Numbered from the stretch's first letter, positions 6,938 to 17,234 are shown. The stretch: DNA of 64,000 bases from Cupriavidus plantarum (GCF_905397285.1 NZ_CAJPUX010000001.1:806001-870000); one strand, 5' to 3'. Program-made: numbers and translations. Notes: generated by a model not told the origin, from the letters alone.

Positions 6938-8866
6938 ATGGCCCTGTTCTCCATTACCGATGCCCAACTCGCGTTCGGGCACGTCGCACTCCTTGATCAC
7001 ACCGATTTCTCGCTCGAAGCTGGCGAACGCGTCGGCCTGATCGGCCGCAATGGCACCGGCAAGTCGTCGCTGCTCAAGATCGTCGCCGGCCTCTCCGCGC
7101 CCGACGACGGCCTGATTGCGCGCCAGAGCGGCGTGACCACGGCGTATGTGCCGCAAGAGCCGCAATTTGCGCCGGGCATTACCGTGTTCGAAGCCGTTGC
7201 ACAGGGCATGGGCGCGGCGCACGACCTGCTCGTGCGCTACGAAGCCGTGGCCGCGAAGCTCGAAACGCATCAGGACGAAGCCACGCTGGCCGAGCTGCAT
7301 CGGCTCCAGTCCGAACTCGATGCCGCCGATGCGTGGCAGTTGCGCACGAAGGTCGAAACGACGCTCGCGCGACTGAACCTGGATCCGCATACGCGCGTCG
7401 ATGCGCTGTCCGGTGGGCTGCAGAAGCGCGTGGCCCTTGCACAGGGTCTCGTGGCGGAGCCCGATATCCTGCTGCTCGACGAACCGACCAACCACCTCGA
7501 CGTCGCGGCCATCCGCTGGCTCGAGGACCTGTTGCTCGGTTTCCGTGGCAGCGTGCTGCTGATTACCCACGATCGCGCGTTTCTCGATCGCGTGGCCACC
7601 CGCATCATCGAACTCGACCGCGGCCGTCTGGTTTCGTTTCCCGGCAACTTTGCCGCGTATCAGGTGCGCAAGGCGGACCTGCTGGCGGCGGAAGCGGTGG
7701 AGCAGGCCAAGTTCGACAAGCTGCTCGCGCAGGAAGAGGTATGGATCCGCAAGGGTGTCGAAGCCCGCCGCACGCGCAGCGTGGCGCGGATCCAGCGGCT
7801 CGTGGCCATGCGCTCGGAGCGCGCGGAACGCCGCGAGGTGCAGGGCAACGTCAAGCTCGAGGTTTCCCAGGCGGACCGCTCGGGCAAGATCGTGGCCGAG
7901 CTCGTCGATGTCTCCAAGGCTTACGGCGACAAGACTGTCGTGCGAGATTTCACGGGGACGATCATGCGCGGCGACAAGGTTGGCCTGATCGGGCCGAACG
8001 GCGCGGGCAAGACCACGCTGCTGCGGCTGATCCTCGGCGAACTCGCGCCGGATAGCGGCACGGTGCGCAACGGCAGCAACCTGCAGGTCGCGTACTTCGA
8101 CCAGATGCGCACGCAACTGGACCTCGAACGCTCGCTTGCGGACACCATCAGCCCGGGTAGCGACTGGGTCGAGGTCAACGGCCAGCGCAAGCACGTGATG
8201 AGCTACCTCGGCGATTTCCTGTTCGCCCCCGAGCGCGCGCGTTCGCCGGTCAAGTCGCTGTCCGGCGGTGAACGCAACCGCCTGCTGCTCGCGCGCTTGT
8301 TCGCGCGGCCGGCCAACGTGCTCGTCCTCGACGAACCGACGAACGACCTCGACATCGACACGCTGGAACTGCTCGAGGAGCTGCTGCAGGATTACAGCGG
8401 CACGGTTTTCCTGGTTTCGCACGACCGCGCGTTCCTCGACAACGTGGTCACCTCGACGATCGCCGCGGAAGGGGACGGTCTCTGGCGGGAGTCGGTCGGC
8501 GGGTATTCCGACTGGGAAGCCCAAAGCGCGCGCGCGGCGGCATTGCAGTCGGCGCGCCAGGCGGAGCAGAAGCCCGCCGAGCCCGCGAAGTCGCAGAACA
8601 CGCGCGACACGCGCGGGGCGAATCGCACGGTCAAGCTGTCGTACAAGGAGCAGCGGGAACTGGACGGCCTGCCGGCGCGCATCGCCTCACTGGAAGACGA
8701 GCAGAAGACCATCTCGACCCAACTCGAAGACGGCTCTCTCTACGCCACCGATCCCGCCCGCGCCGCGCAGCTGGCGACGCGCCATGACGAGATCGAGATG
8801 GAATTGCTGGAAGCGCTGGAGCGTTGGGAAGTGCTGGAGGCGAAGAGCAAAGGGGAAGCGTCCTGA
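6938..8866 (+). CDS. uup: ABC-F family ATPase Uup
   Basis: This 642-residue protein has two ABC domains in one chain without transmembrane segments. Walker A motifs are GRNGTGKSS and GPNGAGKTT, signatures are LSGGLQKRVALAQ and LSGGERNRLLLAR, and Walker B motifs are LLLDEPTNHLD and LVLDEPTNDLD. A linker follows each domain. The C-terminal part (KLSYKEQRELDGLPARIA, then a coiled coil) is the extension typical of Uup, which acts on ribosomes and branched DNA and influences transposon excision. The ATG at 6938 opens the first ABC domain at the usual position; no good ribosome binding site is seen. An intrinsic terminator sits upstream. Confidence 0.93.
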   Translation: MALFSITDAQLAFGHVALLDHTDFSLEAGERVGLIGRNGTGKSSLLKIVAGLSAPDDGLIARQSGVTTAYVPQEPQFAPGITVFEAVAQGMGAAHDLLVRYEAVAAKLETHQDEATLAELHRLQSELDAADAWQLRTKVETTLARLNLDPHTRVDALSGGLQKRVALAQGLVAEPDILLLDEPTNHLDVAAIRWLEDLLLGFRGSVLLITHDRAFLDRVATRIIELDRGRLVSFPGNFAAYQVRKADLLAAEAVEQAKFDKLLAQEEVWIRKGVEARRTRSVARIQRLVAMRSERAERREVQGNVKLEVSQADRSGKIVAELVDVSKAYGDKTVVRDFTGTIMRGDKVGLIGPNGAGKTTLLRLILGELAPDSGTVRNGSNLQVAYFDQMRTQLDLERSLADTISPGSDWVEVNGQRKHVMSYLGDFLFAPERARSPVKSLSGGERNRLLLARLFARPANVLVLDEPTNDLDIDTLELLEELLQDYSGTVFLVSHDRAFLDNVVTSTIAAEGDGLWRESVGGYSDWEAQSARAAALQSARQAEQKPAEPAKSQNTRDTRGANRTVKLSYKEQRELDGLPARIASLEDEQKTISTQLEDGSLYATDPARAAQLATRHDEIEMELLEALERWEVLEAKSKGEAS

Positions 8867-8876
8867 CCCGGTCCGC

Positions 8877-9014
8877 CTATCCGCACCAAGCCAACACCAT
8901 ATTGGTCAAATCGACCATAAACGCCGGCCGCAGATAGGCGAGAAACCCCGCCGTCAGCAGCGCAACAAGGCCCACCAGGCCAGCGCCCCGGAGCCACCGC
9001 TCCCGCGTCCCCAT
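8877..9014 (-). CDS. small single-span membrane protein, 45 aa
   Basis: The frame starts MGTRERWLRG, continues through one hydrophobic helix (AGLVGLVALLTAGFLAYL) and ends NMVLAWCG. GAGGGTGG, overlapping the stop of the MFS gene, provides a ribosome binding site a few bases ahead of the ATG, so it looks translationally linked to the transporter. Basic residues at the N-terminus suggest an N-in orientation. I do not recognise the family. Small membrane proteins of this kind may stabilise or modulate a transporter, but that is inference. Confidence 0.55.
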   Translation of the reverse strand: MGTRERWLRGAGLVGLVALLTAGFLAYLRPAFMVDLTNMVLAWCG

Positions 9015-9022
9015 ATCCACCC

Positions 9023-10234
9023 TCACACCGCCACCGGCCGCGGCCGGACCAGCGCCTGTTCGCGAATCGGCAGGTTCACCAAAGCAGCCAGCACGCCCAG
9101 CGCAATTGCGATCAACCAGACCGTGTTGTAGTTCCCGGTCTTGTCGAACAGGAACCCACCCAGCCACGCCCCAAGAAAGCTGCCGATCTGGTGCGAGAAG
9201 AACACCACGCCCGACAGCATCGACAGGTACTTCACGCCAAAGACCTGCGCAATGATCCCGTTGGTCAGCGGCACCGTGGACAGCCACAGGAAGCCCATCA
9301 GCGCGGCAAATACCCACGTGCTGACCGCCGTCAGCGGCAGCAGCAGATAGCCGGCAATCACCACGGACCGCGCGATATAGATGAACGACAGCAGGTAACG
9401 CTTCGGCAAGCGCTGGCCCATCGCCCCCGCGGTATAAGTGCCAAACACGTTGAACAGCCCGATCAACGCCAGCGCCACCGTCGCGATCTTGGCATCGACG
9501 AGGCCCTGTTCCTTCAGATACGGCGCAAGGTGAACGCCGATAAAGACCACCTGAAACCCGCAGACGAAATAGCCAAGCGTCAGCAGCTGGAAATTACGAT
9601 TGCCAAACGCCTCGCGCGTGGCCTCGGCAATCGTCTGCTGATGACCGCCAGTGGCCGGCGCCATCTTCGGCTCGCGCAGCGAAAACGCGAGCGGCAGCAT
9701 CAGGCAGGCCATCGCGGCCATGACGAACAGCGCGTTCTGCCATCCCGTGGTCGAAATCAGCGTCTGCTCGACCGGAATCATCAGAAATTGTCCAAACGAG
9801 CCCGCCGCCGCGGCAATCCCCATCGCCCAGACGCGCTTCTCCGCGCTCGCCACGCGACCGATCACACCATAGACCACGCTATACGTGGTGCCAGCCTGCG
9901 CGATGCCGATCATGATCCCCGCGCCCGAGGCAAATGCCGTGCCGCTCGAGGCCAGCGCCATGACCACGAGCCCGCCCACATACAGCACGATCCCGACGAG
10001 CATGACGCGCAGCGCCCCGAATTTGTCCGCCAGCGCCCCGGCAAACGGCTGGCTCGCGCCCCACATCAGGTTCTGCAAGGCCAGCGCAAAGGCAAAGGTC
10101 TCGCGATTCCAGCCGTGGGCCTGCGTGATCGGCAGGTTGAACAGGCCAAAGCCGTGCCGGATACCCATCGATAGCGTGACGAGCAGCCCGCCGCACACCA
10201 GCACGGTCGTGAGGGATAGTTTTCTGTCGGTCAT
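9023..10234 (-). CDS. MFS transporter
   Basis: This ~403-residue inner-membrane protein has twelve predicted spans. MFS motifs include the loop 2-3 signature GALADKFGALRVML, and the sequence resembles oxalate/formate-antiporter-like or YbfB-like MFS carriers (MGIRHGFGLFNLPITQAHGW). The substrate is unknown. MTDRKLSL at 10234 is the more natural start; an in-frame ATG at 10261 adds nine polar residues. It is followed after 8 bp by a 45-residue membrane protein gene and is divergent from parE. Confidence 0.85.
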   Translation of the reverse strand: MTDRKLSLTTVLVCGGLLVTLSMGIRHGFGLFNLPITQAHGWNRETFAFALALQNLMWGASQPFAGALADKFGALRVMLVGIVLYVGGLVVMALASSGTAFASGAGIMIGIAQAGTTYSVVYGVIGRVASAEKRVWAMGIAAAAGSFGQFLMIPVEQTLISTTGWQNALFVMAAMACLMLPLAFSLREPKMAPATGGHQQTIAEATREAFGNRNFQLLTLGYFVCGFQVVFIGVHLAPYLKEQGLVDAKIATVALALIGLFNVFGTYTAGAMGQRLPKRYLLSFIYIARSVVIAGYLLLPLTAVSTWVFAALMGFLWLSTVPLTNGIIAQVFGVKYLSMLSGVVFFSHQIGSFLGAWLGGFLFDKTGNYNTVWLIAIALGVLAALVNLPIREQALVRPRPVAV

Positions 10235-10511
10235 GTCGTGGCTCGGAGTGTCTCGTTGCATGTCTCGTTATTAGGATTGTTTTGAATGTTTTCAGGGCGC
10301 CGGGCGGCGCCGCGCACGCGCTTGGGGCACGGCGAAATCGAAAAAGAAGTGTACTCCCGCACGACCGTTCGCGGGAAAGTGACGCGCACGAGGAACGGTG
10401 CCTCAACCTTGTGCGAACCGATTGCGCCCGCGGCCATCTATTACAATGCTGCGCATCCCGGCCGCCGCGGCGGCCACACCCACTTATTTGAGCGACTCCC
10501 GTAGCGACGCC

Positions 10512-12503
10512 ATGGCGAGCAAAACCAGTCAGTACAGCGAATCTTCCATCCGGGTCCTGAAGGGCCTGGAGCCGGTCAAGCAACGGCCCGGCATGTACAC
10601 CCGTACCGACAACCCCCTGCATATCGTGCAGGAGGTCATCGACAACGCCTCCGACGAAGCGCTCGGCGGCCACGGCACCGAGATCCTCGTCACGCTCCAC
10701 AAGGACGGCAGCGTGAGCGTGGAGGACGACGGCCGCGGCATTCCCGTGGGCATCCACCCCGAAGAGGGCGTGCCCGTGGTGGAAATCGTGTTCACGCGTC
10801 TGCATGCGGGCGGCAAGTTCGACAAGGGCAAGGGCGGCGCGTACGCGTTCTCGGGCGGCCTGCATGGCGTGGGCGTGTCCGTGACCAATGCGCTCGCCAC
10901 GCAGCTGGACGTTTCGGTCTGGCGCGATGGCAACTATTCCACGCTGACGTTCTCGGGCGGCGATGTCACCAAACCGCTGCAGACGCGCAAGCTGGAGCGC
11001 GGCGAGAAGAAGAACGGCACGCGCGTGCAGGTCTGGCCGGACGCCAAATACTTCGACACCGCGACGATCCCGCAGGCCGAACTGCAGCGCCTGCTGCGCA
11101 GCAAGGCCGTGCTGCTGCCGGGCGTCAAGGTCACGCTCGTCACCGAGAAGACCGGCGAGACGCAGACGTGGCAGTACGATCAGGGCCTGAAGGGCTATCT
11201 GGTTGAAGCGCTCGCGCAGGGCAGCGGCGCCGAACTCGTGATTCCGATGTTCGAGGGCGAGCATTTCGCCGATCCGGACAACAATCCCGGCGAGGAAGGC
11301 TTCGCCCACGGCGAAGGGGCCTCGTGGGTCGTGGCATGGACCGAGGACGGTTCGCCCGTGCGCGAGTCGTACGTGAACCTGATTCCGACGCCGGCCGGCG
11401 GCACGCACGAGTCCGGCCTGCGCGAGGGTCTGTTCCAGGCCGTGAAGAGTTTCATCGAGATGCATGCGCTGCAGCCGAAGGGCGTCAAGCTCATGAGCGA
11501 AGACGTGTTCGCGCGCGCCTCGTTCGTGCTGTCCGCCAAGGTGCTGGACCCGCAGTTCCAGGGCCAGATCAAGGAGCGTCTGAACAGCCGCGATGCCGTA
11601 CGTCTGGTCTCGACGTTCAGCAAGCCGGCGCTGGAGCTCTGGCTCAATCATCACGTCGATTACGGCAAGAAGCTCGCCGAACTCGTCATCCGTCAGGCAC
11701 AGGCCCGCACGCGCGCCGCGCAGAAGGTCGAGAAGAAGAAGGGCTCCGGCGTGGCCGTGCTGCCCGGCAAGCTCACCGATTGCGAGTCGACCGACGTCAC
11801 GCGCAACGAACTGTTCCTCGTCGAGGGCGACTCGGCCGGCGGTTCGGCCAAGATGGGCCGCGACAAGGAATTCCAGGCCATCCTGCCGTTGCGCGGCAAG
11901 GTGCTGAACACGTGGGAGACCGAGCGCGACCGCCTGTTCGCCAACAACGAGGTGCACGACATCGCGGTGGCCATCGGCGTGGATCCGCATGGCGTCAACG
12001 ACGAGCCCGACCTGTCGAACCTGCGCTACGGCAAGATCTGCATCCTGTCGGATGCGGACGTCGATGGCGCGCATATCCAGGTGCTGCTGCTGACGCTGTT
12101 CTTCCGGCATTTCCCGAAGCTCATCGACAACGGCAACGTGTGCGTGGCGCGTCCGCCGCTGTTCCGCGTGGACGCACCCGCGCGCGGCAAGAAGCCCGCG
12201 CAGAAGCTGTACGCGCTCGACGAAGGCGAACTTGAAGCCATTCAGGACAAGCTGCTCAAGGATGGCGTCAAGGAAGGCGCATGGCAGATCTCGCGCTTCA
12301 AGGGGCTTGGCGAGATGAGCGCCGAGCAGTTGTGGGAAACGACGATGAACCCCGACACGCGCCGCCTGTTGCCCGTGTCGCTTGGCGAATTCGACCTGCC
12401 GCAGACCGTGACCATGATGAACATGCTCATGGGCAAGGGCGAAGCATCGCAGCGCCGCTCGTGGCTCGAGGAAAAGGGTAACGAGGTCGAGGCCGACATC
12501 TGA
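10512..12503 (+). CDS. parE: DNA topoisomerase IV subunit B
   Basis: This 663-residue ATPase subunit of topoisomerase IV decatenates daughter chromosomes together with ParC. In order it has a GHKL ATP-binding domain (IDNASDEALGG, DDGRGIPVG, GGLHGVGVSVTNAL), a transducer domain, and a TOPRIM domain (LVEGDSAGGSAK, ILSDADVDGAHI). It lacks the long insertion of many gamma-proteobacterial GyrB proteins, and its association with parC identifies it as ParE. The ATG at 10512 starts the conserved N-terminus; an upstream frame extension looks non-coding. Confidence 0.95.
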   Translation: MASKTSQYSESSIRVLKGLEPVKQRPGMYTRTDNPLHIVQEVIDNASDEALGGHGTEILVTLHKDGSVSVEDDGRGIPVGIHPEEGVPVVEIVFTRLHAGGKFDKGKGGAYAFSGGLHGVGVSVTNALATQLDVSVWRDGNYSTLTFSGGDVTKPLQTRKLERGEKKNGTRVQVWPDAKYFDTATIPQAELQRLLRSKAVLLPGVKVTLVTEKTGETQTWQYDQGLKGYLVEALAQGSGAELVIPMFEGEHFADPDNNPGEEGFAHGEGASWVVAWTEDGSPVRESYVNLIPTPAGGTHESGLREGLFQAVKSFIEMHALQPKGVKLMSEDVFARASFVLSAKVLDPQFQGQIKERLNSRDAVRLVSTFSKPALELWLNHHVDYGKKLAELVIRQAQARTRAAQKVEKKKGSGVAVLPGKLTDCESTDVTRNELFLVEGDSAGGSAKMGRDKEFQAILPLRGKVLNTWETERDRLFANNEVHDIAVAIGVDPHGVNDEPDLSNLRYGKICILSDADVDGAHIQVLLLTLFFRHFPKLIDNGNVCVARPPLFRVDAPARGKKPAQKLYALDEGELEAIQDKLLKDGVKEGAWQISRFKGLGEMSAEQLWETTMNPDTRRLLPVSLGEFDLPQTVTMMNMLMGKGEASQRRSWLEEKGNEVEADI

Positions 12504-12532
12504 CGAGACCGCATCCAGGGAGAACAACGCGC

Positions 12533-13354
12533 ATGGCGAGCGACGCAACCACGACGACAAGGCTCACACGGCATACCCGGCGGCTTGCAGCCACCGTGCT
12601 GGCCGTTGCCGCGTTGTGCGCGACGTCCGCCGCGCGCGCCGAACTCTATGGCTACGTCGATGGCGACGGCGTCGCGCACTTCTCCGACCAGAAGCTCGAC
12701 GAACGCTACAAGCTGTTCATGAAGGACGGCGGCACGCTCGACACCGCCAATCTGCCGCGCGCCGGCGGCATCAACCGCGCGTCGCTGCCGAGGCCTGCCG
12801 GTAGCGATCCCGAGGCGAGCAAGCTGTATCGCTACGTGCTCAACCATCCGAACCTGAAGGTGGTCGATCCGATGATCCAGCAGATCGCGCAGGCGCAAAG
12901 CGTCGATCCCGCGCTTGTGAAAGCGGTGATGGCGGTGGAGTCCGGCTTCAACCCGACGGCGGTGTCGCCGAAGGGCGCCATCGGCCTGATGCAGGTCATT
13001 CCCGACACCGGCGCGCGTTTCGGCGTCAATGCCGACAAGAAGCGCTCCGTCGAGCAGAAGCTGGCCGATCCGCGCCTGAACATCTCCGCGGGCGTGCGCT
13101 ATCTGCGCTGGCTCATGGAGCTGTTCCCGAACAACCTGGAGCTGGTGCTTGCCGCGTACAACGCGGGCGAGGGCGCGGTGCAGCGCTACAACAACCAGAT
13201 TCCGCCTTTCCCGGAGACGCGGCAGTATGTGAGCACCGTTCTGGCGTTCTATCAGCTGTATCAGCCGGCCGGCATGCCGGTGGTCCGTACCGCCAGTGGC
13301 GACGGCCCCTCGCGCGTCAGGATGGTGATCGGTGGCCGCCGCAACATGCCGTAG
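12533..13354 (+). CDS. DUF4124 / soluble lytic transglycosylase-fold protein
   Basis: This 273-residue protein has a signal peptide (cleavage near ARA-ELY), a short DUF4124-like segment (YGYVDGDGVAHFSD, residues 39-52), then an SLT domain from about residue 110. Glu136 in AVESGFNPTAV is the likely catalytic acid, followed by SPKGAIGLMQVIPDTG and AAYNAGEGAV. It should cleave the MurNAc-GlcNAc bond of peptidoglycan in the periplasm. It lies 29 bp after parE and ahead of parC, an arrangement I associate with beta-proteobacteria. Confidence 0.9.
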   Translation: MASDATTTTRLTRHTRRLAATVLAVAALCATSAARAELYGYVDGDGVAHFSDQKLDERYKLFMKDGGTLDTANLPRAGGINRASLPRPAGSDPEASKLYRYVLNHPNLKVVDPMIQQIAQAQSVDPALVKAVMAVESGFNPTAVSPKGAIGLMQVIPDTGARFGVNADKKRSVEQKLADPRLNISAGVRYLRWLMELFPNNLELVLAAYNAGEGAVQRYNNQIPPFPETRQYVSTVLAFYQLYQPAGMPVVRTASGDGPSRVRMVIGGRRNMP

Positions 13355-13476
13355 TTCGTCCCTTTGTGGTCCCGTTTGGGCTCCCGTTTGTATTCCCATT
13401 CACGCGAGTCATTTAGAATCCTCCGCTGACCGGAACTCCGCTCAGCCTCGGCACGTGTGCCGTCTGCCTGCCTACC

Positions 13477-15816
13477 ATGGACGACCAACAAGACATTACG
13501 TATCAACCCGATGAGCCGGCGGACTCGCTGACGCTGGCCCGTTACGCGGAACGCGCCTACCTCGACTACGCCGTGAGCGTCGTCAAGGGCCGCGCGCTGC
13601 CCGAGGTGACCGACGGCCAGAAGCCCGTGCAGCGCCGCATCCTGTTCGCGATGCAGCAGATGGGCTTGCGCGCCGATGCCAAGCCCGTGAAGTCCGCGCG
13701 CGTGGTCGGCGAGGTGCTCGGCAAATACCACCCGCACGGCGACCAGTCCGCGTACGACGCGCTGGTTCGTCTGGCACAGGATTTCTCGCTGCGCTATCCG
13801 CTGATCGACGGCCAGGGCAACTTCGGTTCGCGAGACGGTGACGGTGCCGCGGCGATGCGATACACCGAAGCGCGCCTGACGCCGATCTCGCGCCTGCTGC
13901 TCGACGAGATCGACCTTGGCACGGTGGAGTTCGTGCCGAACTACGACGGTTCCGAGGAAGAGCCGAAGGTCCTGCCCGCGCGGCTGCCGATGGTGCTGCT
14001 GAATGGCGCCTCCGGGATTGCCGTGGGCATGGCCACCGAGATCCCGCCGCACAACCTGCGCGAGGTCGCGGCCGCCACGGTCGCGATGATCCGCAACCCG
14101 AACATCTCGCTGGCCGAGCTGCTCGCGCTGATGCCCGGGCCGGACTATCCCGGCGGTGGCCAGATCATTTCGCCGGCGGCCGACATTGCGCAGATCTACG
14201 AGGGCGGCCGCGGCAGCCTGAAGGTGCGCGCGCGCTGGACCATCGAAGAGATGGCGCGCGGCCAGTGGCAAATGGTGGTGACAGAACTGCCGCCGAACAC
14301 GTCGGCGCAGAAGGTGCTCGAGGAAATCGAGGAACTCACCAACCCGAAGGTGCGCGCGGGCAAGAAGGCGCTGACGCCCGAGCAGACGCAGCTCAAGACC
14401 ACGGTGCTTGGCGTGCTCGACGCGGTGCGCGACGAGTCCGGCAAGGATGCGCCCGTGCGGCTGGTGTTCGAGCCCAAGAGCAAGAACATCGAGCAGCAGG
14501 AGTTCATCCAGACGCTGCTCGCGCATACGAGCCTCGAATCGGGCGCGCCGATCAACCTCGTGATGATCGGCAAGGATGGCCGGCCGCGTCAGAAGGGGCT
14601 GCCGGAGATCCTGCGCGAGTGGATCGCGTTCCGTTTCGAGACGGTGACCAAGCGCACGCGCTTCCAGCTGACCAAGGTCGAGGATCGTATCCACATCCTC
14701 GAAGGCCGGATGCTGGTGCTGTTGAAGATCGACGAGGTCATTCGCATCATCCGCGAGAGCGACGAGCCGAAGCCCGCGCTGATCGAGGCGTTCAGCCTGT
14801 CCGATCGACAGGCCGAGGACATCCTCGAGATTCGTCTGCGCCAGCTCGCGCGGCTTGAAGCGATTCGCATCGAGCAGGAGCTCAAGAAGCTGCGCGACGA
14901 GCAGGCCGAGCTGGACGTGCTGCTGAAGTCCGAAACGATGATGCGCCGTCGCATCATCAAGGAGATCGAGCAGGACGCGAAGCAATACAGCCCGGAAGAC
15001 AAGGATCCGCGCCGCACGCTCATCCAGGAAGAGCGCCGTGCCGCCGCCGAGGTTCGTGTCATCGACGAGCCGGTCACGGTCGTCGTGTCGGGTAAAGGCT
15101 GGGTCCGCACGCGCCAGGGCCACGGCCACGATCCGCAGCAGTTCACCTTCAAGGCCGGCGACGCGCTGTACGCGACGTTCGAATGCCGCACGATCGATAC
15201 GCTGCTGGCCTTCGGCACCAACGGCCGTGTCTATTCCGTCGGGGTCGCTGGCCTGCCCGGCGGCCGTGGCGACGGTGTCCCGCTGACCACGCTGATCGAA
15301 CTCGCCCCGGGCACGCAGATCGCGCACACGTTCGCGGGCAATGCCGAACAACGCATGCTGATGGCGGCATCGAGCGGCAACGGCTTCCTGACGAAGGTCG
15401 GCGACATGACCAGCCGCCAGAAGGGCGGCAAGTCGTTCGTCACGCTCGACGATGGCGACGTGCTGCTGAAGCCCGAACCGCTGACCGACGAGTCCACCCA
15501 CGCGGCATGCGTCTCCGGCAACGGCCGGCTGCTGCTGGTCGCCTTCGAGGAAATCAAGGTCCTCTCGGCCGGCGGCCGCGGCGTGATGCTGATGGAGCTC
15601 GAAGACAAGGAGCCCCTGCTGCAAGCCATTGCCGTTGGCGCCCCCGGCCTGATCGTCTCAGGCACCGGCCAACGCGGCGGCAAGCTGCCACCGCAGACGC
15701 TGAAGGGCAAGACGCTGCTGCCGTTCGTGGGCAAGCGGGCACGGAAGGGCAAGGCGGTGGAAGCGAAGCTGAAGGACGTACGCATCGAAGCGGTACGGCC
15801 GGAACCGGCGGGTTGA
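13477..15816 (+). CDS. parC: DNA topoisomerase IV subunit A
   Basis: This 779-residue DNA-cleaving subunit has a winged-helix/tower core with Arg128-Tyr129 ([10 protein letters not shown]) as the catalytic pair. The quinolone-resistance region reads [13 protein letters not shown], with Gln at the position of Ser80 of E. coli ParC. A C-terminal beta-pinwheel begins near residue 500 ([15 protein letters not shown]). It works with ParE upstream. The product is somewhat longer than E. coli ParC (about 750). Confidence 0.95.
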   Translation: MDDQQDITYQPDEPADSLTLARYAERAYLDYAVSVVKGRALPEVTDGQKPVQRRILFAMQQMGLRADAKPVKSARVVGEVLGKYHPHGDQSAYDALVRLAQDFSLRYPLIDGQGNFGSRDGDGAAAMRYTEARLTPISRLLLDEIDLGTVEFVPNYDGSEEEPKVLPARLPMVLLNGASGIAVGMATEIPPHNLREVAAATVAMIRNPNISLAELLALMPGPDYPGGGQIISPAADIAQIYEGGRGSLKVRARWTIEEMARGQWQMVVTELPPNTSAQKVLEEIEELTNPKVRAGKKALTPEQTQLKTTVLGVLDAVRDESGKDAPVRLVFEPKSKNIEQQEFIQTLLAHTSLESGAPINLVMIGKDGRPRQKGLPEILREWIAFRFETVTKRTRFQLTKVEDRIHILEGRMLVLLKIDEVIRIIRESDEPKPALIEAFSLSDRQAEDILEIRLRQLARLEAIRIEQELKKLRDEQAELDVLLKSETMMRRRIIKEIEQDAKQYSPEDKDPRRTLIQEERRAAAEVRVIDEPVTVVVSGKGWVRTRQGHGHDPQQFTFKAGDALYATFECRTIDTLLAFGTNGRVYSVGVAGLPGGRGDGVPLTTLIELAPGTQIAHTFAGNAEQRMLMAASSGNGFLTKVGDMTSRQKGGKSFVTLDDGDVLLKPEPLTDESTHAACVSGNGRLLLVAFEEIKVLSAGGRGVMLMELEDKEPLLQAIAVGAPGLIVSGTGQRGGKLPPQTLKGKTLLPFVGKRARKGKAVEAKLKDVRIEAVRPEPAG

Positions 15817-15839
15817 TTTGGTGAGACAACATGCGCTGG

Positions 15840-16063
15840 TGCTGCCCTCGCCCTTGTGAGAGGGCAGCGCCAGAGCATCGTATGCCAACGGTTTGCTCCC
15901 CTCTCCCTTGAGGGAGAGGGGCCGGGGGAGAGGGTGAAAGGTTAATAACCCATTGTTCTCTCCCCTCTCCCTCGGGGAGAGGGGCCGGGGGTAAGGGCTC
16001 CCCTTGACCCAAAGGGGGGCGAAGCCCCCCTCTCCCCGGGGGAGAGGGGCCGAGGGAGAGGGC
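15840..16063. repeat. cluster of GC-rich palindromic repeats between parC and chrA
   Basis: At least three copies of a palindrome of the form CCCCTCTCCC-N3-GGGAGAGGGG followed by CCGGGGG or CCGAGGG lie at about 15898-15937, 15961-15994 and 16027-16063. A weaker hairpin lies at about 15842-15865. They look like REP/BIME-type extragenic elements. They may act as transcription-stopping or mRNA-stabilising structures. No gene is seen in this 312-bp gap. Confidence 0.7.
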
Positions 16064-16128
16064 CCCCCATCACGCTCCCCAACAAGAAGCACCATAGGCT
16101 TTAACAAAAGCCAACGAGACACGACGCC

Positions 16129-16707
16129 ATGCCCCCGATCACGCCGACCGAGCCAGATCTGGCTCCGCCCCCCACCGCCCGCACCCTGTTCTTCGAATTC
16201 GCCCGCATGGGCCTGACCGGCTTCGGCGGCGTCCTCCCCTTCGTCAGACGCGCAGTCGTAGAACGCAACCGCTGGCTCAACGACAAAGATTTCGTAGAAG
16301 TGCTAAGCGTAGGGCAGGTCCTCCCCGGCCCAAACGTCATCAACGTCTCGCTCATGCTGGGCCTGAGATTCGCAGGCCTGCGCGGCGCCCTGGCCGCCTT
16401 CTCAGGCCTCGTGCTGGTGCCCATGGTAGTCGTGCTGACCGTCATGGTCCTCTACCAGCACTACCAGAACGTGGAAGCCGTCCGCCGCATGCTGACGGGC
16501 ATGACGGCAGTGTCAGCCGGCCTGATCCTTTCCACAGGCCTCAGGCTAGCCCAAAGCCAACCCAGAACGATCCGAGCGTTGCTCATCGGCACCGCGGCGT
16601 TCATCACCATCGGCCTCCTGCACCTGCCATTGGTCCCCGTCATGGCGGTCCTCGTACCCATCGCGCTGTATCTGGAACACCGCGCCCTCAACAAGGAGCG
16701 CGCATGA
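16129..16707 (+). CDS. chromate transporter, N-terminal-half subunit (short-chain CHR)
   Basis: This 192-residue protein carries one CHR domain: FFEFARMGLTGFGGVLPFVRR, then VEVLSVGQVLPGPNVIN (the conserved GQ.LPGP motif), and about five or six membrane spans. Short-chain CHR proteins occur as pairs of adjacent genes acting together as chromate exporters in the inner membrane. The next gene overlaps by 4 bp (ATGA), so the two are translationally coupled. Some CHR members have other anion substrates, so the chromate call comes from the family. Confidence 0.88.
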   Translation: MPPITPTEPDLAPPPTARTLFFEFARMGLTGFGGVLPFVRRAVVERNRWLNDKDFVEVLSVGQVLPGPNVINVSLMLGLRFAGLRGALAAFSGLVLVPMVVVLTVMVLYQHYQNVEAVRRMLTGMTAVSAGLILSTGLRLAQSQPRTIRALLIGTAAFITIGLLHLPLVPVMAVLVPIALYLEHRALNKERA

Positions 16708-17234
16708 CCACACCGGAAATCCTCCGCAGCCTGCTGGGCCATTTCGGCATGCTGTCGCTACTGTCGATCGGCGGCGGCGCGACAACCATCCCCGACATGC
16801 ATCGCTATCTGGTGGAAGCCAACCACTGGATGACCGACCAGCAATTCTCGGCGCTCTACGCCATCTCCCAGGCGTCGCCCGGCCCCAACATCCTCTTCGT
16901 CGCGCTGTTCGGCTGGCAGGTAGCAGGCCCCCAAGGCACCTTCGCCGCCATGACCGGCATGATCGGCCCCTCGAGCCTCATCGCACTGAGCTTCGAATAC
17001 TTCGCCGGCAAGGCTCCCCATGCACGCTGGCCCACCTTGATCAAGAAAGGCCTCTCCGCGCTAACGATCGGTCTCCTCATGTCCACCGGCTGGCTCCTCG
17101 CCGCGACCGTAGACCACAACTGGACCGCCATCGCGGTCACGTTGCTGACGGTGTGGCTGATGCTGAAGACGAAGGTGCACCCGTTGGCGTTGGTGGCGTT
17201 GGGGGCGGGGGCGGGGTTGCTGGGGTTGGTGTGA
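16704..17234 (+). CDS. chromate transporter, C-terminal-half subunit (short-chain CHR)
   Basis: This 176-residue second CHR domain reads LLSIGGGATTIPDMHRYLV, then ISQASPGPNILFVALFGWQ (the PGP motif), with about six spans. It overlaps the preceding subunit by 4 bp and presumably forms a heterodimer with it in inverted topology. From about position 16875 its sequence is duplicated at 18381-18731, where it is broken. Confidence 0.88.
   Translation: MTTPEILRSLLGHFGMLSLLSIGGGATTIPDMHRYLVEANHWMTDQQFSALYAISQASPGPNILFVALFGWQVAGPQGTFAAMTGMIGPSSLIALSFEYFAGKAPHARWPTLIKKGLSALTIGLLMSTGWLLAATVDHNWTAIAVTLLTVWLMLKTKVHPLALVALGAGAGLLGLV

Noticed and set aside
9879-12560. 893-codon minus-strand frame opposite parE
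   Set aside because: Antisense shadow of parE; His/Arg/Leu-rich, and its tail merely reads the MFS gene in another frame.
13261-15624. 787-codon minus-strand frame opposite parC
   Set aside because: Compositional antisense frame over a gene with all family motifs.
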